A DNA stretch of 64,000 bases, from NCBI GenBank assembly GCA_016235805.1, contig JACRIY010000040.1:17141-81140 (forward strand). Direction: 5' to 3'. The translations under genes and the position numbers were made by a program. The notes below the pieces were generated by a model. The model worked only from the letters and a program-made list of their open reading frames with translations. It searched no databases and had not been told where the DNA came from. Of this stretch, positions 1-6,811 are shown piece by piece. The first letter of the stretch is position 1; each line of letters starts with the position of its first letter. Source of the stretch: Rhodocyclales bacterium (lineage in GTDB: Bacteria; Pseudomonadota; Gammaproteobacteria; Burkholderiales; Rhodocyclaceae).

Positions 1-311
1 TAGTGGATGCGGCGCGCCTCCTCGGGGAATCGCTCGCCGACGTTTTCGGCTTTCTTCGCCATGCTCACGAGCGCTTCGTGCAAACGCGCCAGCGCGGGTG
101 CCGGTGGCACTGCTGGCGGCTTCGCGGAAGGCGCGAGCTCCGTCGCACCGCGCTTCAGGTGCGGCGCCGAAGGCAACTGGCTGACGCCCGAAGTCTGGCA
201 ATGCGGGCAGAGCACCAGATGACGCTGGCTCTGGTCGCGAAACGCCTCGCCGGAAGCGAACCAGCCTTCGAAGCGGTGTCCCTGATCGCAAAGAAGGTCG
301 ATGATTATCAT
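1..311 (-). CDS. DUF1178 family protein (3' end beyond the window)
   Basis: The 103 complete codons visible start MIIIDLLCDQGHRFEGWF and run to EEARRIH at the left edge, followed by the first two bases of a probable Tyr codon. The N-terminal pattern (hydrophobic strand, CDxGHxFEGWF), a later CPHC pair and the VGERFPEEARRIH block are characteristic of the DUF1178 family, proteobacterial proteins of about 140-160 residues and unknown function. Cys8 plus CPHC (Cys35, Cys38) look like zinc-ribbon ligands, which is inference. The ATG at 311 is chosen because family members begin at exactly this point. It lies one base after the encoded CCA end of tRNA-Leu, so no Shine-Dalgarno sequence outside the tRNA is possible. 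The gene is probably housekeeping and unrelated to the secretion cluster. About 40-50 C-terminal residues are outside the window. Confidence 0.85.
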   Translation of the reverse strand, partial: MIIIDLLCDQGHRFEGWFASGEAFRDQSQRHLVLCPHCQTSGVSQLPSAPHLKRGATELAPSAKPPAVPPAPALARLHEALVSMAKKAENVGERFPEEARRIH

Positions 312-312
312 G

Positions 313-397
313 TGGTGCCCGGAACCGGAATCGAACCGGTACGCCTTGCGGCGAGGGATTTTAAGTCCCTTGTGTCTACCAATTTCACCATCCGGGC
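313..397 (-). tRNA. tRNA-Leu, anticodon UAA
   Basis: The reverse complement folds as an 85-base class II tRNA. Its 5' acceptor strand GCCCGGA pairs with TCCGGGC at the 3' side, followed by discriminator A and an encoded CCA. The D-arm contains TTGGTAGACAC. The anticodon stem AGGGA/TCCCT encloses loop CTTAAAA, giving anticodon UAA for UUA/UUG codons. A long variable arm (GCCGCAAGGC) typical of tRNA-Leu precedes a T-arm with GGTTCGATTCC. The gene lies 92 bases after the SecA-like stop codon and one base before the DUF1178 ATG, suggesting co-transcription with that gene. Confidence 0.95.
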
Positions 398-437
398 AGT
401 GGGTTTCATCGTGGGGTCCGGGTCGGGATGCGTGGCG

Positions 438-466
438 ATTCTACCGTGCCGCCAGCGCCGACTTTT
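438..466 (-). promoter_or_regulatory. possible promoter of tRNA-Leu/DUF1178
   Basis: On the minus strand TAGAAT (443-438) matches the sigma-70 -10 consensus at five of six positions and is followed by a GC-rich discriminator, as is common at stringently controlled tRNA promoters. It lies about 40 bases upstream of the mature tRNA 5' end. No good -35 element is visible at the expected spacing (around 461-466), so the call is weak. Confidence 0.3.
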
Positions 467-489
467 CGCAGGCCCGAAAGGAATGGGCG

Positions 490-2484
490 CTATTCGCTGC
501 GGCCGGTGAAGGCCAGCAGGTCGCTCAACTGGTCGTCGACGCTCAGCAGTTCGCGCCGCACGCGACCGTGGTGGCGCTCGGCGATGCCCTGCGCGAGATT
601 CACCAGCAGCTTGCCGAACCATCCGGGCAGTGGCTCGCCGACGCGCGGAAACAGCCGGCGCAGTCTTTCTGCATGGGGCTTGAATACGTCATGGAAGATT
701 TCGTCATCGAGCGACATGACGACCTGGAAACTTCCGGGATCGCCCTGCCGTCCGCAGCGGCCGAACAACTGCCGGTCGATGCGACGCGAGTCGTGGCGTT
801 CCGTCGCCAGCACATGGAGGCCGCCGAGTTCGGCGACGCCGGGAGCCAGCCGGATGTCGGTGCCGCGGCCCGCCATGTTGGTGGCGACGGTGATGCGCCC
901 GCGCTCGCCGGCACGGGCGATCACCTCCGCCTCTTCCTGGTCCTGCCGCGCGTTGAGCACCTGGTGCGTCAGTCCGGCGAGCGACAGCAGCGCGCTCAAA
1001 TGCTCGGATGCGGCGACCGATCGCGTGCCGACCAGGACGGCGCGCCCCTCGTTCTGCAGCCGGCGCAAGCGATCGACCACGGTCGCCCACTTCTCCTCGG
1101 CGGTGAGGTACACCTCGTCGGGCAGTTCCCTGCGCTGTATCGGACGATTGGTCGGTATCGTGACCACCGGCAGGCGGTACACCGACCAGAGTTCGCCGGC
1201 CACTTCCCTGACAGTGCCGGTCATCCCGGCGACCCGCAGGTAGCGGCGGAAGAAGCGCTGGTAACTGATGCGCGCCAGCGTCTCCTGCTGGCCGGTAATC
1301 GCGCAGCCCTCCTTCGCCTCGATCATCTGGTGCAGTCCGCGCTCCCAGGAGCGGTCCGCCATCACACGGCCGGTGTATTCGTCCACGATCTGGACCTTGC
1401 CGTTGCGCACCAGGTACTGCTTGTCGCGCTGGTAGAGGTACAAGGCGGCCAGCGCGCGACGGATCAGTTCCTCGCGCCGGCGCGGCCCCATCCAGAGGCC
1501 GCCGTAAGGCTCCGCCAGCTCGGTGGCGCGACGACGCCCGCGCTCGGTGAGTTCGACGTCATGCTCGCGCGGCCGGATCGAAAAATCCGAACCGGTATCC
1601 ATCTGCCGCGCCATGGTCACGGCTTCGGCATAAACCTGTTCTTCCTGGCTCGAATCGCCGACGTTGGAAATGATCAGCGGCGTGCGCGCCTCGTCCACCA
1701 GCACGCTGTCCGCCTCATCGACGATGACGAAGCACAGGCCGCGCAACAGCAGGCGGCTGGCGTGCGAGTGTTCGGCGTGCAGGGCTTCAAGCTGTAGCTG
1801 CATGTGCCCGGTGTCACGCCCCAGCATCAGGCGGTCCTTCAGGTAATCGAACACCATCTGCTTGTTGGTGCCGTAGGTGATGTCGCAGGCATAGGCCGCG
1901 CGGCGCGCCTCGGGCGTCATGCCTTCGGTGATGGTGCCGACGCTGAGGCCGAAGAATTTGTAGATCGGCGTCATCCATGCCGCGTCGCGCATCACCAGGA
2001 AATCATTGACGGTCACGATATGGACCGGTATCCCGGCCAGCGCGGCGGTACAGGCCGGCAGGGTCGCCGTCAGGGTCTTGCCCTCGCCCGTTTCCATTTC
2101 GGCGATCTTGCCCTCGAGCATCACGCGCCCGCCCAGAAGCTGCACGTCGAAGGGCCGCATGCCGAGACGGCGCCCGGATATCTCGCGGATGATGGCGAAG
2201 CTGCGCGCCACCAGCGGTTCGTCGAGCCCTTCGCTGTAAAGGCGGCGCCGCAGGTCGGGAACGCACTCGCGGATTTCCTTGTCCGTCAACGCGGCGAGGC
2301 GCTGTCCTTCTTCATTGACGCGGGCGAGAAACTCGCCGCGCCCCGGACTGCGTCCATACACCCGCTGGCGGATGAATCCCCCCAGGCTGGCGGCGGCGCG
2401 ATCCAGCCAGCCGTCGCGCAGATCCTCCCGCTGCGGATACGGCCCGAGCGCAATCCCGGGACGCAGCAGCGTGGTGCTAGACAT
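490..2484 (-). CDS. short SecA-like translocase ATPase
   Basis: 664 residues with clear SecA motor motifs: Walker A METGEGKT (130-137), DEAD-box-like VDEADSVLVDEARTPLII (255-272), the conserved VDEYTGRVM block (368-375), VAGMTGT (418-424), NMAGRGTDIRLAPGV (536-550) and the arginine-finger region QLFGRCGRQGDPG (572-584). Both nucleotide-binding subdomains and a pre-protein crosslinking-type insertion between them (about 220-365) appear present. Canonical SecA has about 850-900 residues. This protein ends about 65 residues after the second nucleotide-binding domain, so the helical wing, two-helix finger, most of the scaffold and the C-terminal zinc site have no room. The ATG overlaps the end of the M50 gene by 8 bases and has GAGG 7 bases upstream (2495-2492), so it is translationally coupled. 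It probably powers export of the giant protein; the housekeeping SecA is presumably elsewhere. The family call is secure, the substrate inferred. Confidence 0.9.
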   Translation of the reverse strand: MSSTTLLRPGIALGPYPQREDLRDGWLDRAAASLGGFIRQRVYGRSPGRGEFLARVNEEGQRLAALTDKEIRECVPDLRRRLYSEGLDEPLVARSFAIIREISGRRLGMRPFDVQLLGGRVMLEGKIAEMETGEGKTLTATLPACTAALAGIPVHIVTVNDFLVMRDAAWMTPIYKFFGLSVGTITEGMTPEARRAAYACDITYGTNKQMVFDYLKDRLMLGRDTGHMQLQLEALHAEHSHASRLLLRGLCFVIVDEADSVLVDEARTPLIISNVGDSSQEEQVYAEAVTMARQMDTGSDFSIRPREHDVELTERGRRRATELAEPYGGLWMGPRRREELIRRALAALYLYQRDKQYLVRNGKVQIVDEYTGRVMADRSWERGLHQMIEAKEGCAITGQQETLARISYQRFFRRYLRVAGMTGTVREVAGELWSVYRLPVVTIPTNRPIQRRELPDEVYLTAEEKWATVVDRLRRLQNEGRAVLVGTRSVAASEHLSALLSLAGLTHQVLNARQDQEEAEVIARAGERGRITVATNMAGRGTDIRLAPGVAELGGLHVLATERHDSRRIDRQLFGRCGRQGDPGSFQVVMSLDDEIFHDVFKPHAERLRRLFPRVGEPLPGWFGKLLVNLAQGIAERHHGRVRRELLSVDDQLSDLLAFTGRSE

Positions 2485-4624
2485 TGAACTGCCTCAGCAG
2501 GAGGCGCCGGAAGGCACGATAAAGCTGGAATCCGACGGGCTCGAAACCATGGTTGAAACGGACGAAAACCCGTGCGCCGAGGTATTCGGCCCGCACTTCC
2601 CCGGGAAGAGTCAGTTCGAGCTGGAAGATCTGATTGAGCGCCGTCACGCCCTTCGCATCGCGCGGGTCGACCGTGATCGGGCCGCCACCGGAACTGCCCA
2701 GCGCCGCCGTCGGCAACTGTTGCGAGGCGCCGGGCACCTGGCGGCGAATTCGCGCCGGCATCGGGCTGGCGCCCCAGCCGGCGAGCATCACTTCGACGCT
2801 CCGGGTCTCCTGCAGCACCATGGCGATGTCGTCCTGCAACAACGCCACGCGCGCGGTCTGCTCTCGGGGCTCCACCACGTAGCCGATCAACTGCCCCTTG
2901 CTGACGAATCGACCGGTGAGATCCGCGGCGTTCGGCACGATGAAGCGGCCATTGGCCGGGCTGCGAAACACCAGGTCGGCCGCGCGTTCGCGGCTGCGCT
3001 GCAGGTTCGCATCGGCGGCGATGATTTGCTCGCGGAACATGGCGGCCTGCACCCGATCGATCGTCAGCGAGGCGTCGTACTTGGCGATCAGTTCCTGCAA
3101 CTGCGCCTCGAGCATGGCGACGCGGGCCGCGAGGAAGGGCTCCTCGGCGCGCACCAGCGGCTGGTCGCGGCTGACTTCACCGTCGGCCGGCGCCAGCAGG
3201 TCGACGATGAAGCCTTCGGTGCCCGCCCGCACCTGCGCCTCCTCGGGCACCCAGAGCACCCCTTCGGTGCGGGTCCAGTGCGGGAACGGCGCGACGAACA
3301 GCAGGACCGCCACCAGCGCGGCCAGCGCGATGCTGGTGGATAGCGCGCGCCCGCGCTGGCGCCGCAGGCCGGGATTGGAAACGAGAAACGACAGGGCCTT
3401 GGCGATCGGCATCATCACCTGGGTCGCGATGGCCCAGATCGCCAGCAGTACCCCGATGAAGAAGAACTTTCCGGCAATGAAGGTGATGATGATGAAGGAG
3501 ATGAATATCCGGTATACGAAAGACGCAATGCCATACACGACCATCCAGAAGCGTTCCCCGGCGGAATGCGCCGGCGACTCGGCGTCGGCGACGCCGAATA
3601 CGTAGCGCTGGAACAAGTAGCCGAGATACTGGTTGGAACGCGATCCCAGGTTGGGCATTTCGATCGCATCGGCAAGCACGTAGTAACCGTCGAAGCGCAG
3701 CAGCGGATTGCCGTTGAACAGCAAGGTGGAAACTCCGCTGATCAGCATCACGTTGTAGGCAATGGCCCGCACCGCGCCCGGCTCCACCACCAGCCAGGTG
3801 AACAGGGCGAGCGATCCGAGGAACAGTTCCACGGCGATGCCCGCTGCGCCGACGACCATGCGCTTGCGTTTGTCATTGAAGCCCCAGGAGGCCGAGGCAT
3901 CGACGTAGGGTACCGGCGACAACACCAGCAACATGATGCCGATCTCGTGTACCTCGCCGCCCCATTTCCTGATCGCATAGGCATGCCCCAGTTCATGCAG
4001 CGCCTTGACCACCGGATACACGAACCAGAGCAACACGAGGTTCCCCGGATCGAGCACGCGATCGGCGATGTTTTCCGTCAGATCGGTCCAGTGGGAAGCC
4101 GCCAGCACGGCCCCGGTGCCCACCACCGCGAGCCAGAGGAGTATGCCGAACCAGCCGAACAGCGGTTGCACCCAGGGCAGCGTCCGCTCCAGGAATCGGT
4201 CGGGATCCAGCAGCGGAAAACGCAGCGCCAGGGGCGTCCACAGCCGGCGCCGCCACAACATGCGCTCGTGCTTCTCGTGCCGCCGGAACACCTCCATGCT
4301 GTCGGGTGGCACGTCGCACAGCAGAACGTCGGTGGCGTGCAACTGTCCGAGCAGGCGTATCACCTCTTCCTGACTCGGCGCGCCATCGCCCAGGTGCGCG
4401 CTGGTCGCCTCCCAGATTTCCTGCACCGTCTTCTCGCCGTCCATGAGGCCGATGAAGTGGTGCGCGGCAGGCGAAAAGCGGTGTGAGCGCTCGGCGGCGA
4501 AATCCTGCAGTACGAACCAGACCTTGTCGCGGAACGACTGGCGCAGGATTCTGGCGTGCGAGCGGATCCGCGGCTTGAGCGATGCAACCCGGTACCAGGA
4601 GGGACTAAAAAGGGTGTCGCTCAC
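2477..4624 (-). CDS. PqqD-like / M50 metalloprotease / HlyD-type fusion membrane protein
   Basis: 715 residues. Residues about 33-105 resemble a PqqD-like winged-helix domain (substrate-side strands, SPAAHHFIGLMDGEKTV, then a helix pair ending in LLGQLHATDVL), the fold used as a RiPP recognition element. Hydrophobic segments follow from about 155 to 445. They include the M50 (site-2 protease) zinc motif HELGH at 210-214 and the second motif NPLLRFDGYYVLAD (306-319), with Asp312 the likely third zinc ligand. Residues about 455-700 form a HlyD-type part: barrel-sandwich halves around 460-490 and 550-590, a short helical hairpin (500-550) and a beta-barrel. The start is GTG; only a weak AGG lies close upstream. 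A 10-codon open frame starting at ATG (about 4652) ends in TGA overlapping this GTG. It probably acts in the inner membrane with its adaptor part in the periplasm. It may process or gate the exported giant protein, which is inference. Confidence 0.85.
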   Translation of the reverse strand: MSDTLFSPSWYRVASLKPRIRSHARILRQSFRDKVWFVLQDFAAERSHRFSPAAHHFIGLMDGEKTVQEIWEATSAHLGDGAPSQEEVIRLLGQLHATDVLLCDVPPDSMEVFRRHEKHERMLWRRRLWTPLALRFPLLDPDRFLERTLPWVQPLFGWFGILLWLAVVGTGAVLAASHWTDLTENIADRVLDPGNLVLLWFVYPVVKALHELGHAYAIRKWGGEVHEIGIMLLVLSPVPYVDASASWGFNDKRKRMVVGAAGIAVELFLGSLALFTWLVVEPGAVRAIAYNVMLISGVSTLLFNGNPLLRFDGYYVLADAIEMPNLGSRSNQYLGYLFQRYVFGVADAESPAHSAGERFWMVVYGIASFVYRIFISFIIITFIAGKFFFIGVLLAIWAIATQVMMPIAKALSFLVSNPGLRRQRGRALSTSIALAALVAVLLFVAPFPHWTRTEGVLWVPEEAQVRAGTEGFIVDLLAPADGEVSRDQPLVRAEEPFLAARVAMLEAQLQELIAKYDASLTIDRVQAAMFREQIIAADANLQRSRERAADLVFRSPANGRFIVPNAADLTGRFVSKGQLIGYVVEPREQTARVALLQDDIAMVLQETRSVEVMLAGWGASPMPARIRRQVPGASQQLPTAALGSSGGGPITVDPRDAKGVTALNQIFQLELTLPGEVRAEYLGARVFVRFNHGFEPVGFQLYRAFRRLLLRQFNV

Positions 4625-4690
4625 GACCTGCCCGGATTCAACGTGAAATACATCGCCAAGCTCGCAGTGTCCGGATCGAGCGCAGCGAAC

Positions 4691-4718
4691 ACACTAATAA
4701 CCTCCCCGTGAGGGGAGG
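4691..4718 (-). terminator. GC-rich hairpin between GAF-HlyD and M50 genes (attenuator or weak terminator)
   Basis: On the minus strand CCTCCCC-TCAC-GGGGAGG (4718-4701) is a perfect 7-bp GC stem with a 4-base loop, followed by TTATTAGTG. The T-tract is short and interrupted, so this may be a partial terminator, an attenuator or an mRNA-stabilising structure. It sits in the largest intergenic gap of the cluster (4625-4806), 77 bases before the M50 start codon. No separate promoter after it is evident. Confidence 0.4.
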
Positions 4719-4806
4719 ATGGGAGGGGCGGGCCCATTTGCCGGCTTGGAGTCCATCGAAGGCGGGCGATTTCATGCTGCAGGGTGGTTCATCAAAGCCA
4801 CGAACG

Positions 4807-6681
4807 TTACGGCCACCAGGACCAGACCCACATGCGCATCCAGTGCACCAGCTTGTGGGTCCAGATCCAGACCAGGCGGCGGCGCTCGACCTGGATCTTG
4901 CCGACCCCTTCCATACCGGGACGCAGCTTGTCTATCGCGCCCTTTGCCCTGGCCTCGACGCGGAAGAAATTTCGACCCTGGTCGACCACGGAAACCGGCG
5001 TGATCTTCTCTATCGTCAGTTCGAATTCATCGTTGGGCATGCTGGCCAGCGCGAGGCGGCCGGGCTTGCCGACGGCGACGTCGGTGATGTCGCGTTCATC
5101 CACTTTCATGATGACGCGGTAAGTATCCAGCGGCGCGAGTTCGAACAGCACGTTGCCGCGCTCGACGGCCGCGCCGAGCGATTGGCTGAGGTCGCCCTTG
5201 ACCACGACGGCGTCGAAGGGAGCCACCAGTTGGGCGCGGGAAATCTGCTCGTCGATCAGGGTCAACTGCGCCCGCACCTGCCCGCTTTGGGCCTCGAGTA
5301 TCGCAGCACGCGCGCGATTTCCCTCGGCGATGGCCTGCCGCCGCTCGCTTTCCTGCTGGGCGCCCTGGCTCAGCACCTTCTGGCGTTCCAGCCGCAGGTC
5401 GCGGGTATCCATCGCGGCCAGCACGTCGCCTTCGCGCACGATGTCACCGGCACGGGCCCGCGCCTCGACGATGTAGCCCTGCATGGCCGCGGTGACGGCG
5501 CGCTGTACCTTGCCTTCGAGGCTGGCATCGGCCGTGATCATGTAGTCGCCGTCGACGATGGAGAAGAACGCCAGGGCCAGCGCGCCAATCAGCGCCCACA
5601 GCTTGAGCGCGACATGGCGCGGCCCCACCAGGTGACTCCAATGCGTGCGCATGCTGTCGATGGCCTTTTCGGCCAGCCAGCGGTCTTCCCTGCGCTTGAC
5701 GTCGAGCACCGGCCCCACCAGCAGGGCGGCGTGCTCGCAGAGCTCGACCGTGCGCGCATCGAACTCGGCGCCGACCGGCAGTTCCAGGACCAGCGCGCCA
5801 AGCACGCGCTCGCCGGCGGTCAGGGGAATGGTGCAGACCGCACCGATGCCGTGTTGCTGGAGGAGTTCGGAATGGGCGCGGGTGACCTGGAACGGCCCGT
5901 CCTTGCGCGAGGGGAAGACAACGGTCGCCAATTGATCGGCCGCCTCGTCCATCGCGCCTTCGATGGCGCGAACCAGGTTGGTCTTCTTGCCGAAGGCCGA
6001 ACTGTGGGAAAGCGCCCGCACCTGGATGTGACGCCCCTTCATGAATCCCAGGCTGACGCGCTCGCAACCGAAGGTGGTCGCAAGCTCGGTTGCCACCGCC
6101 GTCGCGGCCGCCTGAAAACGTTCGTGCTGCAGGGATGTGGCGATGATTTCCAGCACCGTGACCAGCCGCGCCTTGCTGGTGAAGGTCTTGCGCCGGGCAA
6201 GGGCCTCCAGCCAGCCGATGCCCCAGCCGAGGCGCTGCACCAGGTCGCGCACCGCGCCCTCGGAGCGGCCTTCGATCTCCAGGGCGGCGGCGCCGTAGAG
6301 TTCGTCGTCGACCAGTATGGGATGCGCAATGAATATCGGGTCCTGCCGGCGCGGCACGCGCTTGGTGCCGTCAACGACGACACGGCGACCTTGCAGGGCG
6401 CGCTCGACCACCGCCGCGAGCTTCGGGCTGCCCTCGATTCCCTCCGGCCAGACCGCGACCGGCGCAAAGGCGGCCACCTCCGACGTACGCAGGATCACGG
6501 CGCCCCGGATCACGCCTTCGAAGGCGCGGCACTGTATGTCGAGCCAGCCCGCGGCAAAGCTGCGCGCATCGCCGGCGTGGGCGAGCCGCGCCCATGCCGC
6601 CGATTCGAATGATTCGTCGCTTCCGTCGCCCGCTGCCCTTCGGGCATCGGTTACCAGGGCAATGCCGTCTTCCGTTGTCAC
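4807..6681 (-). CDS. GAF-GAF-transmembrane-HlyD adaptor protein
   Basis: 624 residues. Two GAF-like regions are seen at about 28-160 and 170-330. The second is clearer, with GCERVSLGFMKGRHIQVRAL and the core AVCTIPLTAGERVLGALVLE. A single hydrophobic segment (358-375, KLWALIGALALAFFSIV) follows. Then comes a HlyD-type periplasmic part: lipoyl half-motif GYIVEARARAGDIVREGDVLA (402-422), coiled coil about 425-485, second half APFDAVVVKGDLSQSLGAAV (487-506) and a beta-barrel to about 600. The tail is unusually Trp-rich (VWIWTHKLVHWMRMWVWSWWP). The topology implies cytoplasmic GAF sensors and a periplasmic adaptor. The GTG start has AGGA 7 bases upstream. A typical HlyD has no cytoplasmic sensor, so this may couple a small-molecule or redox signal to export; the ligand cannot be read from sequence. 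TolC lies upstream and the M50 fusion downstream on the same strand. Confidence 0.85.
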   Translation of the reverse strand: MTTEDGIALVTDARRAAGDGSDESFESAAWARLAHAGDARSFAAGWLDIQCRAFEGVIRGAVILRTSEVAAFAPVAVWPEGIEGSPKLAAVVERALQGRRVVVDGTKRVPRRQDPIFIAHPILVDDELYGAAALEIEGRSEGAVRDLVQRLGWGIGWLEALARRKTFTSKARLVTVLEIIATSLQHERFQAAATAVATELATTFGCERVSLGFMKGRHIQVRALSHSSAFGKKTNLVRAIEGAMDEAADQLATVVFPSRKDGPFQVTRAHSELLQQHGIGAVCTIPLTAGERVLGALVLELPVGAEFDARTVELCEHAALLVGPVLDVKRREDRWLAEKAIDSMRTHWSHLVGPRHVALKLWALIGALALAFFSIVDGDYMITADASLEGKVQRAVTAAMQGYIVEARARAGDIVREGDVLAAMDTRDLRLERQKVLSQGAQQESERRQAIAEGNRARAAILEAQSGQVRAQLTLIDEQISRAQLVAPFDAVVVKGDLSQSLGAAVERGNVLFELAPLDTYRVIMKVDERDITDVAVGKPGRLALASMPNDEFELTIEKITPVSVVDQGRNFFRVEARAKGAIDKLRPGMEGVGKIQVERRRLVWIWTHKLVHWMRMWVWSWWP

Positions 6682-6811
6682 TCGAAAATCCTAATTCCTG
6701 CGATCGATGCGGACCATTCCCGGGAAGGGAGAAAAATGAACTTGGACGCCCGGCAACGCCCACATGTCACCGACACATTGAAACGATGGGCTTGCGACCG
6801 CACAGGGTGAT

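Noticed and set aside
490..2484. Housekeeping secA
   Set aside because: The length of 664 residues, the missing C-terminal domains and the overlap with the M50-HlyD gene argue for a specialised paralogue.
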